Part shown: positions 10,689 through 19,205 of the stretch, one piece after another
How the letters are laid out: each line of letters opens with the position of its first letter
How positions within the stretch are numbered: the stretch's first letter is position 1
NCBI RefSeq assembly: GCF_039839275.1
Contig: NZ_JBDOQP010000008.1
Coordinates: forward strand, 60,166 to 124,165
Source of the DNA: Aerobium sp039839275
Lineage (GTDB): Bacteria; Pseudomonadota; Alphaproteobacteria; Rhizobiales; Rhizobiaceae
Direction of reading: 5' to 3'
DNA: 64,000 nucleotides
Translations under genes and position numbers: made by a program
Notes under the pieces: model-generated
Database searches by the model: none
Told to the model about the DNA's origin: nothing
Seen by the model: the letters and a program-made list of their open reading frames with translations, nothing else

Positions 10689-11789
10689 ATGCTTCGCCTG
10701 TTCGTTCCCGTGTACATTGCGTGCTGCTTGCTGGCCTCCGGTGCTTCTTTCGCACAGGAAGCGGAAGGGTCTGCTGGTCCGACCAGCAACCAGTCATTGG
10801 TGCGGGGCCTTGCCGCCACCGATCTCCTCAATGTCCGCGAGGACCCTTCCCCGCTCGGCAAGACCCTTGGGCGGCTGCCCAACGGCGCCTTCGTCGAGCG
10901 CCAGGAATGCAAGCTCGTCAAAGGCTACGAATGGTGCCTCGTCGAGGCGCCGGAATTCGAGAACCTGAGCGGCTGGACGCCGTCGCGCTATCTCTATTCG
11001 CTCGATGTCGGCGACGCCGACATCGTGGCGGAAGGGGAGACATCGCAGCAGCCTTCCGAAAGCGACTCCGAAATGGCGCTCGGACCCACCGCGGAGCCCT
11101 CCGAGGTTGCGGCCGAAGACGGCGTACCCGTCCCCCGCGCGGCCCCCCGGATCCCTGCGGAAGGTAGCGCCGAAGATGCGTCGGATGTGCCGGAAAAGGA
11201 AGCAAGGGTTCTACCGAGTGGCAGCGGGACCGCGCTGCCCGACGGGCTCGAAGCGCGGTTTGCCGGCGGTTCCTCTCGGCCGATCGCTGAGATCATGGCA
11301 CAGGACGACTCCGATCCGGCGCAGCCGCCAAGCAACGACGCTGAGGCGAATGCGCGACCGGTGGCAGCCGGCGTGCCAGTCCCCACACCACGCCCCGATG
11401 CGAGCCAAGGTGCGGAGGTGGCGATCGCAGACGAACCATCCGATGACCAGGCGCCGGTGCTGGCGATGAGTGGAGAACCGCTTCAAAACCTGCCGACCGG
11501 AGCCGTGCCGGGTGAAACGGTTTCCCAGGAAATCCCCTGTGCCCGCTATATCGGCCAACCGATGGCGCGCTGCATGGCGCGCGTGGTTCGAACCGGCGAG
11601 GGCGCGGCGGACGTCACCGTAGTGTGGCCGGACGGAGGCAGCCGGGTGATCGAGTTTCGCGACGGCCGGCCTTCTGAGTCCAATTCAAGCGGGGAATTGC
11701 GCTTCACGCGCGAGGGCTCGCTCAACATGATCCGCATCGGCGTCTCGGAGCGCTTCGAAATCCTCGACGCGCTGCCCTTTGACGGTTGA
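10689..11789 (+). CDS. Exported SH3-domain protein
   Basis: 366 aa from ATG 10689. A clear signal peptide (MLRLFVPVYIACCLLASGAS, cleavage near FAQ-EA) is followed by a bacterial SH3 domain at about residues 38-100 (LAATDLLNVREDPSP...YEWCLVEAP...GWTPSRYLY). Residues 110-270 are acidic, Pro/Ala-rich and probably disordered. The C-terminal 90 residues form a compact region starting PCARYIGQPMARC, with a cysteine pair and WPDGGSRVIEF. Periplasmic or envelope location is expected; SH3 domains of this kind often bind peptidoglycan. Specific function unknown. Confidence 0.8.
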   Translation: MLRLFVPVYIACCLLASGASFAQEAEGSAGPTSNQSLVRGLAATDLLNVREDPSPLGKTLGRLPNGAFVERQECKLVKGYEWCLVEAPEFENLSGWTPSRYLYSLDVGDADIVAEGETSQQPSESDSEMALGPTAEPSEVAAEDGVPVPRAAPRIPAEGSAEDASDVPEKEARVLPSGSGTALPDGLEARFAGGSSRPIAEIMAQDDSDPAQPPSNDAEANARPVAAGVPVPTPRPDASQGAEVAIADEPSDDQAPVLAMSGEPLQNLPTGAVPGETVSQEIPCARYIGQPMARCMARVVRTGEGAADVTVVWPDGGSRVIEFRDGRPSESNSSGELRFTREGSLNMIRIGVSERFEILDALPFDG

Positions 11790-11812
11790 CCGGGTGCCGC
11801 GCTGTCCGCGCG

Positions 11813-12478
11813 TTACGTCCTGCGGTGGGCGAAGCGCAATACGGCGGCCAGCACAACGCCCAGCATCAACCCGTTGAAACTGTGCCACAGGAAATGCGTG
11901 CCCAACGGCATGGCTCCACAGACCAGCGGATCGATGGCCCGGAACGTCACCGACAAGACGAATATTCCTGCCGCCGCGATGTTGAACCAGCCGATCGGAT
12001 TCCCTGCCCTGATTACCAGGATGCCGAAGAAGATCAACGCCAGGAAGGGAGGCAGATATCCGGTGGAACCATTGGACGCCACCCGCAGCCAGTCGGGCAC
12101 CATCAACGTCAAGGCGCCTACGGCGATGTAGAAGCTGAAGAATATGACCAGCGAGCGCGGCCAGGAATAGCCGAGGAAGCGGCGCAGGTTGAACAGCGTA
12201 TAGGCGAGCGTGAAGCCGGCGATCGGCAGGATGTCAGCCCAGATGGTCAACTGGTTCGCGAAGGTGTGAAACAGGAACGAACCGATGCCGATGGCAACCA
12301 CCCACCAGCAGAGCAGCAGCACGAAACCGTCAGCCCGCTGTTTCCTGGCCATCCAGACGCCCCACAGGCCCGCGGCGACGAATGCCAGGTTGGTCAGGGC
12401 GTTGATCGGCTCCGACCAGAATTCCGGTCCGGTGCGCTCGCAATAGAGGTCAACATGGGCATGCGGATCACCAAACAT
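11813..12478 (-). CDS. Ceramidase-family (alkaline ceramidase/CREST) membrane protein
   Basis: 221 aa with about seven membrane helices. Conserved features of the alkaline-ceramidase family are present: CERTGPEFWSEPINALTN near the N-terminus, a serine/histidine segment GIGSFLFHTF, an aspartate in TIWADILP, and a C-terminal HFLWHSFNG that would complete a zinc site. In eukaryotes the family cleaves ceramide; bacterial substrates are not established, so only the hydrolase fold is claimed. The gene runs against the SH3 gene and diverges from the DUF1223 gene. Confidence 0.8.
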   Translation of the reverse strand: MFGDPHAHVDLYCERTGPEFWSEPINALTNLAFVAAGLWGVWMARKQRADGFVLLLCWWVVAIGIGSFLFHTFANQLTIWADILPIAGFTLAYTLFNLRRFLGYSWPRSLVIFFSFYIAVGALTLMVPDWLRVASNGSTGYLPPFLALIFFGILVIRAGNPIGWFNIAAAGIFVLSVTFRAIDPLVCGAMPLGTHFLWHSFNGLMLGVVLAAVLRFAHRRT

Positions 12479-12610
12479 CGGTATTCTCCGGGCACGGGTG
12501 GCACAATCGTTTCACCGCAACGTGACTTTCCGTTGAGCCTTCGCCTGCCTAATCTGAGAGCAATCGGACGAGCCCGTCGTGGCTCTGACAAAGGCAATCG
12601 GGACAATTCG

Positions 12611-13372
12611 GTGGTCGTGAACTTTCTCAGGCTCGCTGCGGCGGCATATCTTCTTGTGCTCCCTTCTGGCGCGATCGCCGGGGAGGATGTCAAGAAGCCG
12701 CGTGCCGTGGTCGAACTGTTCACCAGCCAGGGCTGCACGTCATGTCCAAAGGCCGACGCGATGCTGACCGAGATGGTCGCCCAGGGCGACGTTGTCGCGC
12801 TCGCCTATCATGTCGACTACTGGGACTACCTCGGCTGGCGCGACACATTGGCCAACCCCGACAACACCGCACGCCAGCAGGAATACAGCCGCACCTTCGG
12901 CAACCGGTCGGTCTATACGCCCCAGGTGGTGGTCAACGGCCGCAAGCAGATCAATGGTACGAAGCGCCTGAAGATCAATCACGCGATCGACCGCATGGAG
13001 GGCACCGCACACGGAATGACGGTGGACGTGGACATATCCTACCGTGACGAGTCGATCGTGATCGAAACGGGCGATGCCGGAAAGACCGTCGAAGACGCCC
13101 AGATCGTGCTGATCTATTTCAAGCCGGCCACCAAGGTCGAGATCGCTCAGGGAAACAACACCGGTCGCAGCTTCACATATGTCAATGCCGTCGCGGGCTT
13201 CCACAGTGTGGGTATGTGGGACGGCAGCGCCACGAAGCTGGAGTTGCCGATCAGCGAGATGGCAAAGAAGGGAGCGGGCGGCTGCGCCGTTCTGGTCCAG
13301 AAGATGCTGCCCGACGGACTGCCGGGTCCGATCCTCGGCTCCGCCATCATCACCCGCCAGGAAGGCTGGTAA
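12611..13372 (+). CDS. DUF1223 exported thioredoxin-like protein
   Basis: 253 aa. A signal peptide (LRLAAAAYLLVLPSGAIAG) precedes a thioredoxin-like domain with a CxxC pair, C42 and C45, in FTSQGCTSCPKAD, and a YTPQVVVNG segment in the position of the cis-proline loop. This matches DUF1223, a periplasmic family widespread in Rhizobiales. GTG 12611 is preferred because CGGGAC lies about seven bases upstream; GTG 12617 is the alternative. Reading further upstream in frame gives antisense sequence of the ceramidase gene and is not real. Confidence 0.85.
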   Translation: MVVNFLRLAAAAYLLVLPSGAIAGEDVKKPRAVVELFTSQGCTSCPKADAMLTEMVAQGDVVALAYHVDYWDYLGWRDTLANPDNTARQQEYSRTFGNRSVYTPQVVVNGRKQINGTKRLKINHAIDRMEGTAHGMTVDVDISYRDESIVIETGDAGKTVEDAQIVLIYFKPATKVEIAQGNNTGRSFTYVNAVAGFHSVGMWDGSATKLELPISEMAKKGAGGCAVLVQKMLPDGLPGPILGSAIITRQEGW

Positions 13373-13428
13373 CCCGCCAACAAAAGACCGACGCTGATGT
13401 GGTCAGCGCCGGCGGATATATTTGGGAT

Positions 13429-13658
13429 CAACGTACCGTCGATGTTCCGGGATTTTACCCGGAGTTGGTTCGATCCGACCGGACCCCGTGGGCGGGGGGC
13501 TTGGGGTTACAGGGCCTTGCCGGACCGAACCGTCTCAGGCAACACGAGGATGTTTGCCCGACATTGGGGCCGCAGCTTGGGAAAAAAGCGGCAACAATGT
13601 GTCGCTCCATCACCTCTCGCGACAATGTGTGGCCGTCCGTGATCGGGGCGGCTTTTTC
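13429..13658 (+). ncRNA. Candidate structured small RNA
   Basis: A weak promoter (CTGATG at 13394-13399, 17-base spacer, TATATT at 13417-13422) would give a transcript of about 230 nt ending at a terminator hairpin. Inside it a CCGGG/CCCGG hairpin (13447-13462) lies next to a long-range stem of GGTTCGATCC (13467-13476) with GGACCGAACC (13522-13531), nine of ten pairs, enclosed by a looser stem of 13437-13446 with 13541-13549. The gap lies between DUF1223 and DUF2794 genes; from memory, a rhizobial trans-acting sRNA family (alpha-r45) maps to a comparable intergenic spot, but I could not confirm the match. Boundaries are approximate. Confidence 0.35.
13632..13657 (+). terminator. Terminator-like hairpin in the 13.4-13.8 kb gap
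   Basis: GCCGTCC (13632-13638) pairs with GGGCGGC (13646-13652) with one G-T wobble and a seven-base loop, followed by TTTTT (13653-13657). No protein gene ends nearby on the plus strand (the DUF1223 stop is 260 bases upstream), which suggests it ends a separate transcript. Confidence 0.55.
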
Positions 13659-13771
13659 TTGAGCGCCGCGCGCGAAAGGTTCCGACGTCGAATTGGCCAT
13701 TCCGGTCTTGCAATTCGAGGTTTGAAGGGCGACCTTGGCTGTGTCGTCGAATTGTCACGAAAGGCCAGCAA

Positions 13772-14158
13772 ATGACCGATCACGGCACCGGTGGGGAGGG
13801 TAGGGAAGATTCCGCAATATTGATCCCGCTGCACGAGGCGCGGCGGGAGCGGGACAACATCCCGGTGACGTTCCAGAGGCGCGAACTGGACCAGATACTC
13901 AAGGTTTACAGCATGATGGTCGCGGCGGGAGAATGGCGCGACTACGCAATCGATCACCTGAAAGAGCGCGCGGTCTTCTCGGTGTTCCGGCGCACCAGCG
14001 AGGTGCCGCTGTTTCAGATCGTCAAGACGCCCGCGCTGGCGCGCAAGCAGGGTGCCTTTTCCGTGGTGGCTGCGAGCGGACTCATCATGAAGCGCGGCCA
14101 CGATCTCGAGCGGGTTCTTGCGGTGTTCGACAAGGCGTTGAAAGTGGTGCGCGCCTGA
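13772..14158 (+). CDS. DUF2794 family protein
   Basis: 128 aa, cytosolic, no membrane segment. The central region (EWRDYAIDHLKERAVFSVFR followed by EVPLFQIVKTP) matches DUF2794, a family confined mostly to Rhizobiales and with no known function. The ATG start at 13772 fits the conserved N-terminal region IPLHEARRERDNIPVTF; an AAGG lies eight bases upstream. Convergent with the B12 transport operon. Confidence 0.85.
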   Translation: MTDHGTGGEGREDSAILIPLHEARRERDNIPVTFQRRELDQILKVYSMMVAAGEWRDYAIDHLKERAVFSVFRRTSEVPLFQIVKTPALARKQGAFSVVAASGLIMKRGHDLERVLAVFDKALKVVRA

Positions 14159-14192
14159 TCACGAAGGACGCGCGTAATCGACGCGATTCGCA

Positions 14193-14969
14193 TCAGCGAT
14201 TTGCCAGATCGAGCGGATGGACGATCATCCCGCCGGCGCCTTCTTTGATGAATGCCTCGATATTGTAGACGTCTCGCAGGCGATCCGGCGACAGCACCGC
14301 GCCCGGCGCACCGTCCGCGGCAATGGTGCCGGCATCGAGAAGCACCAGCCGCGTGCACCAGCGTGCTGCGAGTCCGAGATCGTGAAGGCAGGCAACGACG
14401 CTGCCTCCCTCTTGAGCAAGGCCCGAGAAGACCCGCATCAGGCTGATCTGGTGCGCCGGGTCGAGCCCCGCGGTAGGCTCATCGGCAAGCATCAGGGGTG
14501 CCTCCTGGGCAAGGGCCCGTGCAATCACCACGCGCGCCTTTTCGCCACCCGAAAGCTCTGTCGCCGGCCGATTGGCGAACGCGCCTATTTCCATGCGTTG
14601 AATGGCGCGATCCACCGCATCAACGTCCGCGGCGGATACACGCGCGAATGCAGGCAAATGCGGCGCGCGGCCAAGTTCGACAAGCCTCCGCACGCTTACC
14701 GGCCAGGCGATCTCGCGCTCCTGCGGCAGATAGGAGACGAGCCGGGCGCGTTCCCGTGCACTCATGGCGGAGGTCGCGCGTCCGTCCAGCTCGATCACGC
14801 CACTCGACGCGGTGAGCCCGAGGATCGCCCGCAGCAAAGTCGTCTTGCCCGCACCATTGGGACCGATGAGACCGACGAATTCGCCCGCGCCGATGGCAAG
14901 CGAAACGCCGTTAAGGACGGAACGTCCTCCGAGGCTGGCGCGAAGATCGGTGATCCGCAGCAGGCTCAC
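14193..14969 (-). CDS. btuD: ABC transporter ATP-binding protein, cobalamin uptake
   Basis: 258 aa. Walker A is GPNGAGKTT, the Q-loop lies in YLPQEREI, the signature is LSGGEKARV, Walker B LMLADEPTAGLD, and the switch histidine is in ACLHDLG. It belongs to the FecE/BtuD/HmuV group. Start is taken as GTG 14969, which overlaps the permease stop as GTGA; ATG 15002 is in frame but lies deeper inside the permease gene. Assignment to B12 rests on the operon partners and riboswitch. Last gene of the operon. Confidence 0.85.
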   Translation of the reverse strand: MSLLRITDLRASLGGRSVLNGVSLAIGAGEFVGLIGPNGAGKTTLLRAILGLTASSGVIELDGRATSAMSARERARLVSYLPQEREIAWPVSVRRLVELGRAPHLPAFARVSAADVDAVDRAIQRMEIGAFANRPATELSGGEKARVVIARALAQEAPLMLADEPTAGLDPAHQISLMRVFSGLAQEGGSVVACLHDLGLAARWCTRLVLLDAGTIAADGAPGAVLSPDRLRDVYNIEAFIKEGAGGMIVHPLDLANR

Positions 14970-15967
14970 AGCATCTGCCTCCGTGTGCGCCAGACGAGCC
15001 ATAGGAAGAACGGAGCGCCGACGATCGCCGTCAGAACGCCGAGCTTCAGGTCACGTTCGGGCGCCAGGACCCGAACGGCGATATCGGCCGTCAGAAGCAC
15101 GCACGCCCCGCCGAGCGCGCTGGCCGGCAGCAGGCGCGACGGCAGCGCACCAACCAGCGGACGCAGCACATGAGGCACCACCAGCCCGACGAAACCGATC
15201 GCGCCCGCAACCGCGGTCGCCGCGCCGACGGATGCGGCCGTGCCGACGATCGCCAGGAACTGCAGCCGGCGCATGTCGACGCCGAGGCTGGCGGCAGCAT
15301 CTTCGCCCAATGTCAGCAGATCGAGCGGACGCGCCAGCATCGCCAGCATGACCCATCCTGCCAGCATGAACGGTGCGGCGAGCCACAGATGCACCATCGA
15401 ACGGTCGGATAGCGAACCAAGCATCCAGAAGACGATCTCCAGCGCCGCGAACGGGTTTGGCGAAAGGTTCAGCGCCAGCGACGTCATTGCGCCGGCAAAG
15501 GCGGAGATCGCGATGCCGGCGAGGATGATCGTCAATGTTCCACCTCCTGGGCCTGCCATCGCGCGCACGAGAAGCACCGCCAGCAGTGCGCCAGCGAGTG
15601 CCGCGAGCGGCAAACCGAGCGGAAATGCAGCCGACAGGCCAGTGTAGATAGCCACCACCGCGCCAAGCGAGGCAGACGCGCTGACACCGAGAAGGCCGGG
15701 CTCAGCCAGCGGATTGCGCAGATAGCCCTGCAGCACGGCGCCCGACAGACCCAGTGTCGCGCCGATCATCAGCCCCAGAAGGGCGCGCGGCAGCCTGATT
15801 TCGCGCATCACCAGCGGCAATGCTCCGTCTCCACCGGACCACAGGGCCGACAGGCTCTGCCGGAAACCTGCCTCGGCAGGACCGGTAACGAGCGAGCCGA
15901 CAAAGAGCGCGACAGTCGCCGCGCCGAGTACCAGCAGGACGACACGGTAGCGTGCCTCGTCGCTCAT
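14966..15967 (-). CDS. btuC: ABC transporter permease (FecCD/BtuC family), cobalamin uptake
   Basis: 333 aa with about ten membrane helices. The family segments LPRALLGLMIGATLGLSGAV and the C-terminal GFVGLVVPHVLRPLVG loop that contacts the ATPase are intact. It forms the inner-membrane channel for B12 entry with the ATPase encoded next. ATG 15967 overlaps the substrate-binding protein stop (ATGA). The longer in-frame start at 16054 would lie within btuF and is rejected. Confidence 0.88.
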   Translation of the reverse strand: MSDEARYRVVLLVLGAATVALFVGSLVTGPAEAGFRQSLSALWSGGDGALPLVMREIRLPRALLGLMIGATLGLSGAVLQGYLRNPLAEPGLLGVSASASLGAVVAIYTGLSAAFPLGLPLAALAGALLAVLLVRAMAGPGGGTLTIILAGIAISAFAGAMTSLALNLSPNPFAALEIVFWMLGSLSDRSMVHLWLAAPFMLAGWVMLAMLARPLDLLTLGEDAAASLGVDMRRLQFLAIVGTAASVGAATAVAGAIGFVGLVVPHVLRPLVGALPSRLLPASALGGACVLLTADIAVRVLAPERDLKLGVLTAIVGAPFFLWLVWRTRRQML

Positions 15968-16836
15968 CGCCTGAGGCCGGCTTCGTGCTGTGTCCACTTT
16001 CGGGCCGCCTCGGAAAGCATGCGCACCGCCTCGAGCGTGAACGGCGCACCGCAAATCCAGTAACGATCGGGGATGCGCACCATTCGGTCGGGCGTCGCGA
16101 CCGCCGAGAATGCCGGATGATTGAAGTTCTGCTGCGCAAGGGCGGGCAGGCCGTAATCCTGTTCGCCCATCACCACGAGATCGGGCTGCTGCAGCACCAG
16201 TTCCTCCAGCGGCAGGCGCTGGACACCCTTGATGCCGAGCCGGTCGGCGATGTTGGTCAACCCGGCGGCTTCGATCACCGCATGGGACAGCGAACCGGGA
16301 CCGGAGGTGTAGCTATTCGACGAATAGACGGCCACCGTCAGCGGCGGTCCCTCCCGCTCCTTCAGCGCCGCCAGCCCGGCATCGAGTTCAGCCACGAGGT
16401 CTGCCGCACGCCGTTCGCGGCCAAGCAACCGTCCCATGCGAACGATATTTTCGCGAATGCCCTCGAAGGAACTTTCCGGGGCGAACTGCTCGACCCGGAA
16501 CCCCAGCCGGCGCAGCATGGTGACGGCCGGCTGCGCGGTGTACATGCCGGCCAGTACGAGATCGGGCTGCATGAGGAAGACTTCTTCCGCCCGGCCGTGA
16601 TTGGGAGTGTATGCGTCTGCCTGGGAGGCAAGAACCGACATTCCCGGATCAGCGGCGAGGAACGAGACGGAATGCAACTGCCCCTCGCCCGCGACAAGCA
16701 TCGCAAGCTGGTCGGTACACACATTCATGGAGACGACGCGGCGTGGCGCAGGGTCTGCCGCGGCCAGCGGCATCGTGACGAGGCACGCAAGCCCGGCGGC
16801 CGCGAGCTTCGCCACGATATGTGCACCGCGCCGCAT
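15964..16836 (-). CDS. btuF: Periplasmic cobalamin-binding protein (BtuF-like)
   Basis: 290 aa, with a signal peptide (about residues 1-27) and the two-lobed helical-backbone SBP fold: RVVSMNVCTDQLAMLV near the N-terminus, HGRAEEVFLMQPDLVLAG in the first lobe and LEELVLQQPDLVVMGE in the second. It would deliver B12 from the receptor to the permease. ATG 16836 lies five bases after the receptor stop. Sequence alone cannot separate B12 from haem or siderophore binders; the riboswitch upstream decides for cobalamin. Confidence 0.85.
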   Translation of the reverse strand: MRRGAHIVAKLAAAGLACLVTMPLAAADPAPRRVVSMNVCTDQLAMLVAGEGQLHSVSFLAADPGMSVLASQADAYTPNHGRAEEVFLMQPDLVLAGMYTAQPAVTMLRRLGFRVEQFAPESSFEGIRENIVRMGRLLGRERRAADLVAELDAGLAALKEREGPPLTVAVYSSNSYTSGPGSLSHAVIEAAGLTNIADRLGIKGVQRLPLEELVLQQPDLVVMGEQDYGLPALAQQNFNHPAFSAVATPDRMVRIPDRYWICGAPFTLEAVRMLSEAARKWTQHEAGLRR

Positions 16837-16841
16837 GACCG

Positions 16842-18704
16842 TCAGAACGTCCGCGCCAGGCTGACGTTGATGCTGCGGCCCGGCGAGCGATAACCGGATG
16901 TCGTCTCGTAGTGCTCGTCGAAAAGATTTTCGACCGAGAACTTGAACTCCGTCTGGTCGTCGAACGCATAGGTGGCGCTGAGATCGACGGTCACATAGGC
17001 CGGCAGTTCGATACGCGAGACGAAATCTTCCTGGCTGATGTCGTTGCGCGGCCCGACATAGACCAGCGCCGCGGTCAGATCGAGCTGCTCGGTGGCCGCA
17101 AAGCCCACCTCAGCGGTCGCCTTGAACCTGTCCTGCCTGATCAGCCCGAGACCCGTATCGCTGTCGGTCGGGTCGTTGAACGCCACTTCGGCCCGACCGT
17201 ACAAGAGCGCGTTGAAGCGATGGGAAACGCTGGCCTCGAAGCCGGTGTTCTCCACCCGGGCGAGGTTCTGGGGGATATACATCGCGTCGAGGGTGATCGC
17301 GTCCTTCAGCCAGGTCTGGTAGAACGCGGCATCGAAGACGGTATCGACCGTCGGCCGCCACTGGAGGCCGATTTCGTAGGAACGAGAGTGCTCGGGCTGG
17401 ACGTCGGGATTGGCGCCCCACGGATTGTAGAGATCGTTGAAGGTCGGCGCGCGGAAGCCGGTCGCATATGACGCGCGTCCCACGAGGCCGGGCAGGAATT
17501 CGTAGCTCGCGCCCACATTGTAAGTGGTGGCCGACCCGTACTGCTCGTTGGCGTCGTAACGAATGCCCGCATCGAGCGTCAGCGCATCGAACTCGATCGA
17601 GTGCTGTGCGAAGACGGCCCCGACATCACGCGACGTCACGCCGAAATCCTCGGTGGAGCTGATCTCTTCGCGATAGGCCTCAATGCCGACATTCAGAACA
17701 TGCGCCGCGCCGGCGGCATCGAACGTCTTTGTGGTGGACGCAAAGATCCCCGAGCGCGTCGTGTCGTAGACGTTGAGCGTGTCCGTGCCGTCACGGAAAT
17801 TGTCCTGGAAGTCGAAGCCGGTGAAGAGTTCCACCGTCGAGTGCCAATCCGGGGCATGATCGACTCGGACACCGACCTTGCCTGCAAAGAGCGAGTTTTC
17901 GGCTTCATCCGCCCATGGCGCCGAGGCGTCGTATTCGGTGCGTGAGCGTGAGAGAAGCCCATCCGCATAGAGGCGGCCCCAGTCGAACTCCTTGCCGAGC
18001 GAGAAATGCGCCGAACCCTGAAGGAAACCATCGTCGTCCGGTTCGCTCATCGCGGTGGTGAAATCGTAACCGCGCGTGCCGATCACCCGGCCGCCGAACG
18101 AGAATTCGATGCCGTCCTCGGTCTGTCCGCGCGTGGTGATCCCGGCATGGCCGCCCCACGGATGCGACACACCGGCCGACACCGTGGTGCAGATGGTGTT
18201 GCCGTTCGCGCATGTACCGCCGCTCTTGGTGATGACGTTGATGACGCCGCCGATCGCATCGGAACCGTATTGGGCCGAGTGCGCGCCCTTGGCGATCTCG
18301 ATCCGCTCGATCGAATCGAGCGGAATATTGAACAGCGACGTCTCGCCCGAGGTTGCCGAGCGGGCGTTGATGCCGTTGATCAGGACGAGCGTCTGTGTCG
18401 GCTTGAACCCGCGCAGCGAAACGCCTGAACGTGAGCCCATGCCGCCATTGGCGGTCAACGAGACCCCGGCGTGATTTCTCAGCAGCGAGGGCAGGTCGAG
18501 CGCTGCGGAACGCCTGATCTGTTCCTCTCCGATGACGGTGACGGATGACGTGCTGCGCTCGAGAGAGCTTTCCCGGCGCAGCGGCGTGGTGACGACGAGC
18601 GTATCGAGTTGCGTCGCGCCGTCCCAATCCACGGACGTCTCCTGCGCGAATGCGCCGGTGGTCAGCGCCAGTATGCTGGCGGTGGTAATCAGAATGGTCT
18701 TCAT
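16842..18704 (-). CDS. btuB: TonB-dependent cobalamin receptor
   Basis: 620 aa. A signal peptide (ILITTASILALTTGAFAQ) precedes the TonB-box region LDTLVVTTP, the plug domain (about residues 55-170, with LRGFKPTQTLVLINGI and GSDAIGGVINVIT), and a beta barrel ending with the aromatic SLARTF typical of BamA-dependent barrels. Size matches BtuB. Start ATG 18704 has a GGGGAC ribosome site; an in-frame ATG at 18734 lies in a palindrome. It is the first gene after the cobalamin riboswitch, so translation should drop when B12 is plentiful. Confidence 0.9.
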   Translation of the reverse strand: MKTILITTASILALTTGAFAQETSVDWDGATQLDTLVVTTPLRRESSLERSTSSVTVIGEEQIRRSAALDLPSLLRNHAGVSLTANGGMGSRSGVSLRGFKPTQTLVLINGINARSATSGETSLFNIPLDSIERIEIAKGAHSAQYGSDAIGGVINVITKSGGTCANGNTICTTVSAGVSHPWGGHAGITTRGQTEDGIEFSFGGRVIGTRGYDFTTAMSEPDDDGFLQGSAHFSLGKEFDWGRLYADGLLSRSRTEYDASAPWADEAENSLFAGKVGVRVDHAPDWHSTVELFTGFDFQDNFRDGTDTLNVYDTTRSGIFASTTKTFDAAGAAHVLNVGIEAYREEISSTEDFGVTSRDVGAVFAQHSIEFDALTLDAGIRYDANEQYGSATTYNVGASYEFLPGLVGRASYATGFRAPTFNDLYNPWGANPDVQPEHSRSYEIGLQWRPTVDTVFDAAFYQTWLKDAITLDAMYIPQNLARVENTGFEASVSHRFNALLYGRAEVAFNDPTDSDTGLGLIRQDRFKATAEVGFAATEQLDLTAALVYVGPRNDISQEDFVSRIELPAYVTVDLSATYAFDDQTEFKFSVENLFDEHYETTSGYRSPGRSINVSLARTF

Positions 18705-18724
18705 GTCGGTCCCCAGGACATGCT

Positions 18725-18742
18725 GCGAGCGCATGCGCTCGC
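18725..18742. repeat. Perfect 18-bp palindrome in the btuB leader
   Basis: GCGAGCGCATGCGCTCGC is fully self-complementary. In the btuB mRNA it would form a tight hairpin ending about ten bases before the ribosome site of btuB, so it may be part of the riboswitch expression platform. Confidence 0.6.
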
Positions 18743-18879
18743 GGTTGCATCAAGTGCCGCAGCAAGATCCGGGTTGTCGAAGGCAAGGTCTTTCCCGCCG
18801 GTCCGGCATGCAGCAACGTTCGATGTCACCGCGACGGACGACCGCGCCTGGACACACCCCGTATCCTGGCTTGGGTGAC

Positions 18880-19055
18880 TGGAACGGGCAGGTCTCCTGG
18901 CTTCCGTGTCATCGCCTCTGTCTTCCGCCTTCCCGATCCTTTCGGACCAGTGGCGCTGGAAGATGGCTCAACGGTTACAGTTGCGGGGGCAGCCGCGGCA
19001 TCGTTCCCGGAGGATCTCACCGCGTTCCCATTTTCATCCACCTTGCGGCAGAACC
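18880..19055 (-). promoter_or_regulatory. Cobalamin (AdoCbl) riboswitch upstream of btuB
   Basis: Read on the minus strand the element starts with GGTTCTGCCGCAAGG, then GGGAACGCGGTG, the conserved core GCTGCCCCCGCAACTGTAA, a CCACTGG segment, and closes with the diagnostic AAGCCAGGAGACCTGCC (18903 down to 18887). Order and spacing match the B12 riboswitch class. It lies about 180 bases before the btuB start and on the same strand. B12 binding is expected to shut off the uptake operon. A second AAGCCAGGA occurs 31 bases further downstream (18872-18864). Confidence 0.95.
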
Positions 19056-19205
19056 TGTTCCGCCATCGGTGCTATCCGGTGTTGCAGGGAGCGTCAACGG
19101 AATTTCTGGCGCGGCGAGAATTCCGTGACCGACACGTCTTGTCCACCTCCCGCGCGGGGCGGGCCATAGTCTCCGGCACACGGTTCTTTACTGGAGGCAA
19201 GACGC

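Larger units (their letters stand above)
13373..13771. other. 399-bp intergenic region, no protein gene seen
   Basis: Short ORFs here have poor codon use and no ribosome sites. Instead there are several nested stems, a repeated ACAATGTGT at about 13594 and 13622, and a terminator-like hairpin at 13632. See the ncRNA candidate entry. Confidence 0.6.
18705..19205. other. 501-bp intergenic region: btuB leader and DUF2793 gene promoter side
   Basis: It contains the cobalamin riboswitch (minus strand), a second copy of its AAGCCAGGA box, and the palindrome before btuB. The remaining 150 bases next to the DUF2793 gene (19056-19205) must hold promoters for both directions, but no clear consensus is visible. 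Confidence 0.6.

Noticed and set aside
11786..12610. In-frame extension of the DUF1223 gene to 11786
   Set aside because: The extra sequence is antisense to the ceramidase-family gene and lacks a signal peptide at its start; the GTG at 12611 gives a proper exported protein.
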